Below the pieces are notes generated by a model. The model made no database searches. It saw nothing but the letters and a program-made list of their open reading frames with translations, and was not told where the DNA came from. The translations under genes and the position numbers were made by a program. Source: Bacteroides neonati (GTDB lineage: Bacteria; Bacteroidota; Bacteroidia; Bacteroidales; Bacteroidaceae). Taken from it: a stretch of 64,000 nucleotides of DNA. Numbering within the stretch: the stretch's first letter is position 1; the number at the start of each line of letters is the position of its first letter. The DNA lies in assembly GCF_000499785.1 (NCBI RefSeq), contig NZ_HG726020.1, positions 186,001 through 250,000 on the forward strand. Direction: 5' to 3'. Shown one piece after another: positions 42,185 to 51,633 of the stretch.

Positions 42185-43597
42185 ATGAAAAAATTATGCT
42201 ACAATGTATTGGCGTTGGCTACTTTGTCGACCGGAGCCTTTGCACAAAGTGAAACACAACACCCCAATATCATTCACATACTTATGGATGACGTTGGGTA
42301 CGATGACCTAAGTTGCTTCGGTAGTCAGGATATAAAAACGCCTAATATTGATGCCATTGCATCCCAAGGGATGAAATTTACCGAATTTTATGCTCCCCAC
42401 GGTACCAGTACCCCTTCTCGAGCAGCCTTGCTTACCGGCCGATACGCTCCGAGAGTAAATAACGGTACGGGGCTATCCGTTCTCTTTCCACATACGCCAA
42501 ACGGACTCGAAGATGAAGATGAAGTTTGTATCACCGAACTATTAAAAAAGCAAGGATATACCACCGGTCTGATAGGAAAATGGCACCTGGGACATTTGCC
42601 CCAATACTTACCGGTAGTGCATGGTTTTGATCGCTTTGTCGGTATTCCCTACCCCAACGATCACGGTCCCGAGCGTTTAGGTGGCACAGGTGTTCGCCCA
42701 AGTGGCATCAGCGACCCCGCTATTCCGCTTATCCGACAAGCACAAGTTGTCAAAGAGTGCGACAACAATGACCTGGCAGAGCTACCCGCCCTGTTCCAAC
42801 GCGAAGCCTGTAAGTTTCTATACGATGCCGTACAATCGAAAAAACCATTCTACCTACAATATGCCAACATTGAAACACATACCCCCTACTTCATTCCCAG
42901 AGGTTTTGAGGGACGCAGCAAAGCCGGGGCTTTTGGCGATGCAGTAGAGTATCTCGATAATACGGTAGGAGTTATTATGGATATGGTCAAACGTCTTAAA
43001 ATAGAAGACAATACGTGGATCATCATCACTTCTGATAATGGCCCCCTCATTCATAAAGACAAAGAACTTGAGAACTGCTACGGACGCTTTGGCGAAACCG
43101 ACCCATCGCGCAAGCATCTGCTGAGAGGAGGCAAGTACCAAGAGAAATACGACGGAGGCATTCGGGTTTCTTGTGTGTTTAGTTGGCCGGGGGTTATTCC
43201 CGCCGGAACAGTATGCAATGAGTTGGCAACCTCTATGGACTTATTCACCACCATGGCTCTTGTTTCGGGAGCAACAGTCCCCACAGATCGTCCCATCGAC
43301 GGAAAAAACATTTTACCACTCTTGAAAAAAGAGAAGAATGCCTCTTCGCCTCATAAAGCTGTATTTGGTTTTCGCCCCCGCGGAGGCATCGAAAGTGTAC
43401 GCTTTAAACACTGGAAACTAATCATGCCTCAAACAGACAAGCAAGGCAAAGAACAACCCGCTCAATTATACAACCTACAAGAAGATGAAGGCGAACAGAC
43501 AAACGTGGCCTCAAAGCATACAGAGTTGGTTAATCAGATAGTTTCCATGGGACAGGAAGCCAATAAAGCAATCAAGGAAAATAAAAACATTGATTGA
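42185..43597 (+). CDS. S1-family sulfatase (serine type), first of two
   Basis: A 470-residue secreted sulfatase: signal peptide ending near TGAFAQS. The catalytic motif is S75-T-P-S-R in APHGTSTPSRAALLTGR, so Ser75 must be converted to formylglycine by an anaerobic maturase encoded elsewhere. Metal ligands are likely in HILMDDVGYDD (Asp35, Asp36) and IIITSDNGPLIH (Asp, Asn). GKWHLGH supplies Lys and His of the active site. S1 sulfatases remove O- or N-sulfate from glycans; the position specificity cannot be read from sequence alone. It is the first gene after operator 1 and shares the operon with the next sulfatase (21-bp gap). Confidence 0.9.
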   Translation: MKKLCYNVLALATLSTGAFAQSETQHPNIIHILMDDVGYDDLSCFGSQDIKTPNIDAIASQGMKFTEFYAPHGTSTPSRAALLTGRYAPRVNNGTGLSVLFPHTPNGLEDEDEVCITELLKKQGYTTGLIGKWHLGHLPQYLPVVHGFDRFVGIPYPNDHGPERLGGTGVRPSGISDPAIPLIRQAQVVKECDNNDLAELPALFQREACKFLYDAVQSKKPFYLQYANIETHTPYFIPRGFEGRSKAGAFGDAVEYLDNTVGVIMDMVKRLKIEDNTWIIITSDNGPLIHKDKELENCYGRFGETDPSRKHLLRGGKYQEKYDGGIRVSCVFSWPGVIPAGTVCNELATSMDLFTTMALVSGATVPTDRPIDGKNILPLLKKEKNASSPHKAVFGFRPRGGIESVRFKHWKLIMPQTDKQGKEQPAQLYNLQEDEGEQTNVASKHTELVNQIVSMGQEANKAIKENKNID

Positions 43598-43618
43598 GAA
43601 TAACAACAGTCAAATACG

Positions 43619-45076
43619 ATGAACAGGCTAAAAATATGGGTTGGAGCAACACTTATCGTTGCTTCCAACTCACATTGTATCGCTAAAGAGAACAAAGAGC
43701 TACCGAATATCATTCTAATCGTTGCAGACGACTTAGGATATGCCGACATGAGTTTCTTACCACAATCTCCTCGCGAAGTACATACACCACAAATTGATCG
43801 ATTAGCACGCAATGGTCTTTATTTTCAGAATGCTTATGCAACCGCATCAGTCTCTAGTCCTGCACGAGCCGGATTAATCACAGGCAGGTATCAACAACGT
43901 TGGGGAAATTATTGGTTTGGTCATGGTGGTTTACCCGATAGAGAAGTAACAATTCCGGAATATTTAAGCCAATTGGGATATTTTAATGTGAAAATAGGAA
44001 AAACCCACATGAATGGAGTAGGCGATGCTGATCATCCTCTTCGCCATGGATTCCATGAATTCTTCGGTTTTTTAGATCACACACACTCCTATATACACCT
44101 TAGTCATAAAGATATAGAAAGAATTGGTGGCGAAAAAAACGCTAAATTAGCTCATTACGGACCAATTACACATAATTATTCGACTATCGACTATGATGAT
44201 GAGAACGCTTATACCACCGATCTGTTTACTGACAAAGCCGTACAGTATATCAGACACACAAAAACGCAGCCATTGTTTATGTTTTTGTCTTACAACGCAG
44301 TTCATCATCCCACTTATGAGAATATAGATAAATACAATCGTCCATACGGAATTAAAAACCAGGAGCCATGGAACCCTCAAACGGAATCTTACAATGAGTA
44401 TCACAATAAAAAAGGGTTACGAGGTGAGGCCGATCCATCCCGTCGCTTACGCTATTTAGCTTGCTTGGATGCATTGGATAAAGGAATTGGTAAAGTATTG
44501 GATGCCGCAAATAAAAAAAGGAATATATTAATTATTTTCATGTCAGACAACGGTGGCACATATAATACCGATGCCTGCAACACGCCTTTATCCGGACACA
44601 AATTTCAGTTGAAAGAAGGAGGAATACGCATTCCTTTGATCATTTCATGGAAAGGGCAGATACAAGCGGGAGTCAATACAGAAGACATTGTCAGTGCTCT
44701 GGACATCATGCCTACCGTACTTGAAGTAAGCGGATTTAATCAGCAATTAGTACGTGAAATAGACGGACAATCCTTATTACCAACCATCAAGAAAGAAAAA
44801 AGCAATACGAACCGTACGTTGATTTGGGACACTAATTGGGGATGGGCCGTTCGTAAAGGCGATTGGAAGTTAGTGGTGGTTAAGAAAAACCGTCAGGCCG
44901 AACCGGCAGGTACTGCCCTTTATAATCTAAAAGAGGACATCAGAGAAGAGGTAGATTTAAAAGAGAAAGAAGTGGAGAAAGTAAAAGAGTTAACCGAAAT
45001 ATATAGTAAGTGGAAACAAAATAAACCAGGGCCGCTAACACCACAAGATGCTCAGCGGTTTGAAGCAAAAATTTAA
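43619..45076 (+). CDS. S1-family sulfatase (serine type), second of two
   Basis: A 485-residue secreted sulfatase with a short signal sequence (TLIVASNSHCIA). The active-site motif is S79-S-P-A-R in TASVSSPARAGLITGRY; Ser79 is the formylglycine precursor. IILIVADDLGYAD gives the metal-binding Asp pair, IGKTHMNGVGD a Lys-x-His element, and IIFMSDNGG the distal metal ligands. It differs clearly from the sulfatase before it, so the two probably act on different sulfate positions. A 137-bp gap to the GH2 gene contains no operator copy, so the GH2 gene is probably in the same transcript. Confidence 0.88.
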   Translation: MNRLKIWVGATLIVASNSHCIAKENKELPNIILIVADDLGYADMSFLPQSPREVHTPQIDRLARNGLYFQNAYATASVSSPARAGLITGRYQQRWGNYWFGHGGLPDREVTIPEYLSQLGYFNVKIGKTHMNGVGDADHPLRHGFHEFFGFLDHTHSYIHLSHKDIERIGGEKNAKLAHYGPITHNYSTIDYDDENAYTTDLFTDKAVQYIRHTKTQPLFMFLSYNAVHHPTYENIDKYNRPYGIKNQEPWNPQTESYNEYHNKKGLRGEADPSRRLRYLACLDALDKGIGKVLDAANKKRNILIIFMSDNGGTYNTDACNTPLSGHKFQLKEGGIRIPLIISWKGQIQAGVNTEDIVSALDIMPTVLEVSGFNQQLVREIDGQSLLPTIKKEKSNTNRTLIWDTNWGWAVRKGDWKLVVVKKNRQAEPAGTALYNLKEDIREEVDLKEKEVEKVKELTEIYSKWKQNKPGPLTPQDAQRFEAKI

Positions 45077-45213
45077 TACGTTGGATTTCAACCACTCTCA
45101 CCAAACAAGCTCTGCTTTAGTCATATTTATCGTTCCGAAACGGTACTGTTTTATTAGATGTAAGACAGTATGATATAACCTTTTTCAATAAGAAACATAA
45201 TCATTATTTACGC

Positions 45214-47832
45214 ATGAAAAAACATTTTTTACTTTGGCTGATAATCATCTTATCACTCCCTTCCAATGCGCGCCAATCGTCATTCTCTACCGCAGGATTT
45301 TACCAGCTTCCTCATACAGGACGCGAAGTTTTCTCTATGAATGTAGCTTGGCGATTTTATAAAGGAGACGTTAAGGGAACCCCTTATCTCAACTCATTTG
45401 ACGACTCGAAATGGAACGTAGTTTCGCTTCCGCACGGATCAGAATATCTACCGGTAGATGATTGTGGGAACATTAACTATCAAGGCGTAACATGGTATAG
45501 AAAACATTTTACTCTCAACAACGAGCTTAAAGGTAAAAAACTATTTTTACATTTTGAAGCCATCATGGGTAAATGCAAAGTGTGGGTAAACGGAAAGCAA
45601 TTGGTCGAACATTTTGGTGGTTATTTGCCAATCGTAGCCGACATTACCTCAACCGTTGATTTTGACCAAGAAAATATCATAACCGTATTGGCCGATAACA
45701 GCAATGATCCGACATATCCACCCGGAAAGCCACAAGATTTACTTGGCTTTGCCTACTTCGGAGGTATCTATCGAGATTGCTGGCTGATTGCACACAACAA
45801 TGTGTACATCACTGATCCCAACTATGAAAATGAAACAGCCGGTGGCGGCTTACTAGTAGCCTACCCGAAAGTAAATCAATCAGAAGCATCGGTCTTTGTA
45901 AAACTTCACATCCGAAATACCAACCGTACCCCTTTTGCCGGAACAGTGCAATACGAACTTATAGATAAAACAGGAAAAAAGATCGCTTCACTTTCACAAA
46001 AAGTAAAAGTAGCAACAAAAGCAGCTTCATCCGTTCAAGAAACCATCGTAGTAAAAAGACCCATGCTTTGGAGCCCCGAACATCCGTATCTTTATAAACT
46101 AAATGTGTATATAAAAGACACCAAAGGAAAAACCGTAGATGGTTATCAACGTCGTATTGGTGTTCGTAGTATTGAATTCAAGCAGAAAAACGGACTATTT
46201 ATCAATGGGAAGCCTTACGGTAAACCGTTGCTGGGCGGAAATCGTCATCAGGAGTTTGCCGTAGTAGGCAATGCCGTTCCCAATATTGTACATTGGCGTG
46301 ATGCAAAAAAAATGCGAGATGCAGGAATGGAAATTGTTCGCAATGCTCACTACCCACAAGATCCGGCATTTATGGATGCCTGCGATGAATTAGGACTATT
46401 TGTCATTGTAAACACACCGGGCTGGCAATTCTGGAATAAAGAACCCATCTTTGAACAACGGGTTCTATCGGATATCTCTCAGATGATTCGTCGTGATCGT
46501 AACCACCCTTCTGTTTTCCTATGGGAACCTATTTTAAATGAAACCTATTACCCCTCATCTTTTGCGAAAAACGCAACAGAGGTAACCCAAAAAGAATTTC
46601 CTTATCCCAATAGTATGGGTGCTTGTGACGATGGAGCAGATGGAGCAAAGTATTACTCTGTATTGCTAAGACCTCGGGAGAAACTAGATTCAACAAAAAC
46701 ATATCTGGTACGTGAATGGGGTGACAACGTAGATGATTGGAATGCTCAAAATTCTAACAGCAGAGTGTATAGGGGATTAGGCGAACAACCCATGCTAATA
46801 CAAACAGAGCATTATGCAAGAATGATGAAAAGTATGGTTTTTGATGTTCCGAAGCAACGGATCGGAGGATGCCTATGGCATACTTTTGACCATCAGCAGG
46901 ACTATCACCCTACTCCATTCTATGGTGGTATCATGGATGCATTTAGACAGCCCAAATTCTCTTATTATATGTTTATGGCACAAAGAGACACGGTAAAGAG
47001 AGATGAGTTGTTCGAAACCGGCCCCATGGTTTACATTGCCCATGAAATGACGCCTTTTTCGCCAACGGACGTAACCGTTTATTCTAACTGTGACGAAGTA
47101 AGGCTTACTTTCTTAAAAAATGGCAAGCAGTGGAGCTATACTAAAAAGAAAAATGACGGGGAGATTCCCTCACCTATTATTGTATTCGATGACGCATTCG
47201 ATTTTTATGCCTGCAAAGCGATGTCCAGAGCCGGAAAGCATAATGAAGTCTTTCTATATGCCGAAGGCTTAATAAACGGAAAAGTCGTAGCGACTGATAA
47301 GCGACAACCCTCGCTACGCCCGGATCGCCTGCGTTTAAGAGTCGATGATGAAAACACCGGACTAATTGCGAATGGTTCCGATTTTGTCACCATCATAGCA
47401 GAGTTAGTTGATAAGGATGGCAGAGTAAAGCGTTTGGCCAATAGTGCCGTAAAATTCAGCGTTGAAGGACAAGGGCGAATAATCGGCGATGAACGAATTC
47501 AAGCCAATCCACGAAACATTTCGTGGGGATCGGCACCAGCTCTTATTCAATCAACCACCATCCCGGGAATGATTCATGTAAAAGCACGCTTTCTATACGA
47601 AGGCTCAACAATGCCTCTAAACGGCGAAATCAAATTATATACGAGAGAAGACCCCATGCCAGCCATTTATTCGGAAAAAGAAGCGAACCAAATTGTAAAG
47701 AACGAACCAACGAATGATGACTCTGATGGCAAAGAAAACAAGAAGGATGCACAAGCTCTAAAAGACCATGAACTAAAATTAAAAGAGGTGGAACAACAAC
47801 AATCCAGTTTCGGAGTTGGCATCAATGATTGA
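45214..47832 (+). CDS. Glycoside hydrolase family 2 enzyme
   Basis: An 872-residue secreted GH2 enzyme. Signal peptide ends near SNARQS. Sugar-binding domain ~40-200 (WYRKHFTL, GFAYFGGIYRDCWL), Ig-like domain ~200-320, TIM barrel ~325-620. The acid/base Glu is E443 in HPSVFLWEPILNE. The nucleophile is probably E501 in LVREWGDNVDDW, with E532 (QTEHYA) as an alternative. Additional C-terminal domains follow; the last ~45 residues are rich in Lys, Glu and Asp (SDGKENKKDAQALKDHELK), unusual for the family. GH2 members include beta-galactosidases, beta-glucuronidases and others; specificity is not clear. No operator copy lies upstream. Confidence 0.88.
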   Translation: MKKHFLLWLIIILSLPSNARQSSFSTAGFYQLPHTGREVFSMNVAWRFYKGDVKGTPYLNSFDDSKWNVVSLPHGSEYLPVDDCGNINYQGVTWYRKHFTLNNELKGKKLFLHFEAIMGKCKVWVNGKQLVEHFGGYLPIVADITSTVDFDQENIITVLADNSNDPTYPPGKPQDLLGFAYFGGIYRDCWLIAHNNVYITDPNYENETAGGGLLVAYPKVNQSEASVFVKLHIRNTNRTPFAGTVQYELIDKTGKKIASLSQKVKVATKAASSVQETIVVKRPMLWSPEHPYLYKLNVYIKDTKGKTVDGYQRRIGVRSIEFKQKNGLFINGKPYGKPLLGGNRHQEFAVVGNAVPNIVHWRDAKKMRDAGMEIVRNAHYPQDPAFMDACDELGLFVIVNTPGWQFWNKEPIFEQRVLSDISQMIRRDRNHPSVFLWEPILNETYYPSSFAKNATEVTQKEFPYPNSMGACDDGADGAKYYSVLLRPREKLDSTKTYLVREWGDNVDDWNAQNSNSRVYRGLGEQPMLIQTEHYARMMKSMVFDVPKQRIGGCLWHTFDHQQDYHPTPFYGGIMDAFRQPKFSYYMFMAQRDTVKRDELFETGPMVYIAHEMTPFSPTDVTVYSNCDEVRLTFLKNGKQWSYTKKKNDGEIPSPIIVFDDAFDFYACKAMSRAGKHNEVFLYAEGLINGKVVATDKRQPSLRPDRLRLRVDDENTGLIANGSDFVTIIAELVDKDGRVKRLANSAVKFSVEGQGRIIGDERIQANPRNISWGSAPALIQSTTIPGMIHVKARFLYEGSTMPLNGEIKLYTREDPMPAIYSEKEANQIVKNEPTNDDSDGKENKKDAQALKDHELKLKEVEQQQSSFGVGIND

Positions 47833-48309
47833 TTCAAAACAGTCCATCGCAATGCAATGTTAATTTTTAACAGTGTATAATTCTTCATGCATAAGAGTAT
47901 ATACTTTTGGTACCAAAGAATAGGTATTCTTTGGTACCAAAAGTACGTATTTAACACACCGTTAAAATAGTTCTTTTGCAAACCCGATAAATACCAATGA
48001 CCCCTACTGAACGAAAGTGCCCTACACAACCACAAAACAATGACTTGCAGAAAGCCTCACCCTATATTGCCATACATCTGTTATTTCTATCGGAGTGACA
48101 TCAGACCACTTTACATTCGGTTCTCTATTTACTAATACTTGTGTTTTTATCAACTACAGAAATTTCGACACCCCCGTATTATCCATATCATAAGAAGCAG
48201 TCATTTTAAACATCAGTGTTTATAGCTTCCGGCTTACTTCAATTCAAATCTTCAGATCAATTTGTGATTAATGCTATTTTCATTAAAAACACCCATTTAA
48301 AGCATCTGT
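47833..48309. other. Non-coding gap between GH2 gene and first SusC
   Basis: Holds MITE-like copy B (47865-47967) near its left end. The remaining AT-rich ~340 bp up to the operator has no ORF, no clear hairpin and no second operator that I can see. Confidence 0.6.
47865..47967. repeat. MITE-like dispersed repeat, copy B
   Basis: A 103-bp element with TTTTAACA at the left and GTTAAAA at the right as terminal inverted repeats. Its core (47902-47945) is a perfect 21-bp inverted repeat with a 2-bp centre, containing TTTGGTACCAAA. In inverted orientation it shows the same block order as copy A at 9749-9868 (TTTTAAC, TGTGTTAA, TACGTA, TTTTGG, ACCAAAAG, TGTTAAAA). Confidence 0.65.
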
Positions 48310-48377
48310 AAGGATAATCAATGCATATATTGAGGATAGAAATGACACTTCCTCGGAGGGTATAATCAATACATTTG
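48310..48377 (+). promoter_or_regulatory. Operator-promoter 2 (first SusCD)
   Basis: Half-sites AAGGATAA (48310-48317) and GAGGATAG (48332-48339), 22 bp apart, joined by TGCATATATT. The -7 element TACATTTG is at 48370-48377, 38 bp from the second half-site. Predicted to drive the first SusC/SusD pair. Confidence 0.78.
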
Positions 48378-48413
48378 CGGCGATTATTTACACTAAAATC
48401 TTTTTAAATATTT

Positions 48414-51400
48414 ATGAAAAAGTACAGATGGGTTTTCTGCCCTTATCTAAAAAGGACGCTTGTCAGCGCATCTTTTATAATGCTGATTGCCGGAAACGGT
48501 TGGGCAGTATCTATGGAAAATGCAACTAAGACAATCACAGCAATCGAAGGCTCTCAACAAAACCGGAAAGTCACCGGAACAGTTACAGATGAAAAAGGAG
48601 AAACGATTATTGGTGCCAACGTAACAGTAAAAGGAAGTACCGTAGGAGTTATCACCGACCTGGATGGTAATTTCGCATTGGAAGTACCTGCCGATGCTGT
48701 TATTAGAATCTCTTACATCGGTTTTCTCCCTCAAGAAGTAAAAACACAAGGTAAAAATTCTTTCAAAATTCAATTGAAAGAAGATACCAAAACATTGGAT
48801 GAAGTAGTAGTAGTAGGTTATGGCACACAGAAAAAGGTAAATATGACCGGTTCTGTTTCGGCTGTTAATGTAGAAAAGATGGCAGAAAGCCGTCCAATCA
48901 ACAACCTATCGAACGCACTGGCCGGTATGGCTGCCGGTGTAAAAATCAGCACAACCAAAAATGCACCGGGTGATGACAATGCATCAATTCAAGTACGCGG
49001 ACAAGGTACGCTTAACAACTCTTCGCCATTGGTTATTGTGGATGGTGTAGAAGGTTCTTTAGGTAGTATCAGCCCCAACGATGTGGAAACGATCTCTGTA
49101 CTGAAAGATGCTGCTTCGGCTGCTATCTATGGTTCGCGCGCTGCGAATGGCGTTATCTTGATCACCACTAAAAAAGGTAAAAGCGGACAGGTACGATTTG
49201 ATTACAACGGATATCTTTCTATCGAACGGCCAACAAAGATGATAGAACCCGTTAGCGACTATGCTACGTATATGGAGCTGATGAATGAAGGCTACCGGAA
49301 CTCTGGAAAAGGAGTTGTATACAAAGACAACGACAACAACGGAATACCGGATGCATCTGAATTATGGCGCCAACACGCTAATGAGCCGCTATTGTATCCC
49401 AATACAGATGCCTATGACGTATTGTTCGGTAATACGGTAATTGCTCAGCAACACTCAATCTCGGCGAGTGGTGGTACAGATAAAGTAAATCATTACACAT
49501 CATTTACCTACCTCAATAATCCGGGAGTTGTAGAGAACACCAACTACCAACGTTCGAGTCTTCGAAGCAACATCGACATGAAGATCAACCAATGGTTCTC
49601 TGTAGGTACCAACCTGAGCGGATATTACGGAAGTCGCAATATCAATGCCAATGCGTTGGATGATGTATTTAATTATGCCAAACAAACAACACCGGGTATG
49701 ATTCACCGTCATCCGGATGGTCGCTACGGTGCACCCCACAATCCCGAAGATCCGGCTCAAAACAACGTTCTGACCCGACTTAACGACAAAGAAGGAGAGA
49801 ATATTGCCCGTAACCTGCGTGCCCGTTTTTTTGCTACGATCTCACCATTAGAGGGACTTTCATTTACCGGTTCGTATACCTACGATTATTATGACAATGA
49901 ACAGTGGGACAAACCCGTATTTATCGATCGCTACAACTTCCTTACCGAGACTTTGGCTAAAAGCGGAGAAGGACGCACAAGTATCAGCAATAAAACAACT
50001 CGTAACACACGAAATGCAATGGACGGAGTGGCACGCTACCAGAAAAGATTCTTTAAGAAACTTGATCTGAGCGTTATGTTAGGAGCCAGTCAGGAGCAAT
50101 ACGAAGAGCGCAAAAACAGTGCATCAAAATATGATTTGCTCGATCCGGCTTTGGATGTTATCAACGGAGCTACAGGAGATGCAAGTGCCAGTGGCGAACG
50201 CTATGGTTGGGCAATGCGTTCTTATTTCGGACGTTTAAACCTCGGTTGGGCCGATAAGTACATGGTAGAATTTAACTTACGTGCCGACGGTTCTTCTAAA
50301 TTCGCATCCAACAAACGTTGGGGATACTTTCCGTCAACTTCGGTAGGCTGGAGAGTCGATCAAGAGAACTTTATGAAAGACATTGATTGGTTGAGCTCAT
50401 TAAAACTGCGTGGTTCGTACGGTTCACTGGGTAACAACTCAATCGGCAATTACGATGCCATTTCGGTATATGGTAAGTCCAATTATATCCTCGGCAATGG
50501 GGTAAACATGGGATTGGCACAAGCTGCCATATCAAACACTGATTTAACATGGGAAAGTACCTATGTTGCCAACATCGGTGTAGACTTCGGTTTTTTGAAA
50601 AACAGATTGACCGGTACTTTTGATGTGTTTAACAAGCGTACGGCTAATATCTTAATTGATCTGCCCGCACCGGCAGTACACGGACATGCCACAATCCCCA
50701 AACAAAATAGTGCCGAGGTACTAAACAACGGTTTTGAAGTAACTTTGGGTTGGAGAGATCAAATCAGCGATTTTTCTTATTACGCAAACGCAAACTTTAC
50801 ATATATTACAAACAAAGTCACCAAGTTTAAAGGTACAGGTGTAGAAGGACGTTCATTGGATAACAATCGCTACATTTGGGAAGGACATAGCATTAATACA
50901 CTTTTTCTTCGTCCCACAGACGGAATCATACAAGATCAAAATGATTTGAAGAAGGTACAAGCTATGCTCGATGCCGAAGAAGCAAGAGCAGCTGCGGAAA
51001 ATCGCAAACCACGCAAAGTGTATTCAGAAGGAACTCCAGGATTAGGAGATATCTTATATGTAGATGCAAACAATGACGGAGTGGTCGATTTTGAAGACCG
51101 TAAAGCTTACGGAAGAGGACAAAGTGCACCGATTACTTACGGATTCGATGCCGGATTTAACTGGAAAGGTATCGACTTTTCGATCCTGCTACAAGGAGTG
51201 GAAGGAGCCAAAACGCTTTATACATACGAATATGAGACACGCGTTGAGGCTGGCTATATCATCAATAAAGAGATTGCCGAAGGTCGCTGGCACGAAGGAC
51301 GCTTGGACGCAAACGGAAACATAGCAGATCCGGCAAAGTTCCCTCGCCTAAGCAGCTTCACTGATACCAAAAACAGTGGTGCAAGTGATTTCTGGATGGT

Positions 51401-51611
51401 ATCACAAGACTACCTGCGTGTGAAGAATATCCAATTAGGTTATACCTTGCCCAAGCAATGGACCAATACGCTAAAAGTACAAAAACTACGTGTATACTGT
51501 AGTCTTGAAAATTTCTTCACAATAACAAGCTATCCGGGACTCGATCCTGAATCGGGTTGGGGATATCCAGCCATGAAGCAAGCTTCGTTTGGTGTTAACC
51601 TAAGTTTTTAA
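48414..51611 (+). CDS. SusC-like TonB-dependent transporter, first
   Basis: A 1065-residue outer-membrane receptor. Signal peptide ~1-31 (LVSASFIMLIAGNGWA), a carboxypeptidase-regulatory-like domain ~52-130 (VTGTVTDEKGETIIGANVTV), TonB-box-like segment DEVVVVGYGTQKK, the plug domain (VEKMAESRPINNL; IQVRGQGTLNNSSPLVIVDG; IYGSRAANGVILITTKKG), then a ~22-strand barrel ending in ASFGVNLSF. SusC proteins pull oligosaccharides across the outer membrane with TonB energy; the partner is the SusD lipoprotein encoded 22 bp downstream. Its N-terminal ~100 residues closely resemble those of the second SusC at 53655. Confidence 0.96.
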   Translation: MKKYRWVFCPYLKRTLVSASFIMLIAGNGWAVSMENATKTITAIEGSQQNRKVTGTVTDEKGETIIGANVTVKGSTVGVITDLDGNFALEVPADAVIRISYIGFLPQEVKTQGKNSFKIQLKEDTKTLDEVVVVGYGTQKKVNMTGSVSAVNVEKMAESRPINNLSNALAGMAAGVKISTTKNAPGDDNASIQVRGQGTLNNSSPLVIVDGVEGSLGSISPNDVETISVLKDAASAAIYGSRAANGVILITTKKGKSGQVRFDYNGYLSIERPTKMIEPVSDYATYMELMNEGYRNSGKGVVYKDNDNNGIPDASELWRQHANEPLLYPNTDAYDVLFGNTVIAQQHSISASGGTDKVNHYTSFTYLNNPGVVENTNYQRSSLRSNIDMKINQWFSVGTNLSGYYGSRNINANALDDVFNYAKQTTPGMIHRHPDGRYGAPHNPEDPAQNNVLTRLNDKEGENIARNLRARFFATISPLEGLSFTGSYTYDYYDNEQWDKPVFIDRYNFLTETLAKSGEGRTSISNKTTRNTRNAMDGVARYQKRFFKKLDLSVMLGASQEQYEERKNSASKYDLLDPALDVINGATGDASASGERYGWAMRSYFGRLNLGWADKYMVEFNLRADGSSKFASNKRWGYFPSTSVGWRVDQENFMKDIDWLSSLKLRGSYGSLGNNSIGNYDAISVYGKSNYILGNGVNMGLAQAAISNTDLTWESTYVANIGVDFGFLKNRLTGTFDVFNKRTANILIDLPAPAVHGHATIPKQNSAEVLNNGFEVTLGWRDQISDFSYYANANFTYITNKVTKFKGTGVEGRSLDNNRYIWEGHSINTLFLRPTDGIIQDQNDLKKVQAMLDAEEARAAAENRKPRKVYSEGTPGLGDILYVDANNDGVVDFEDRKAYGRGQSAPITYGFDAGFNWKGIDFSILLQGVEGAKTLYTYEYETRVEAGYIINKEIAEGRWHEGRLDANGNIADPAKFPRLSSFTDTKNSGASDFWMVSQDYLRVKNIQLGYTLPKQWTNTLKVQKLRVYCSLENFFTITSYPGLDPESGWGYPAMKQASFGVNLSF

Positions 51612-51633
51612 TCCTAATAAACAGAACTGAAAG

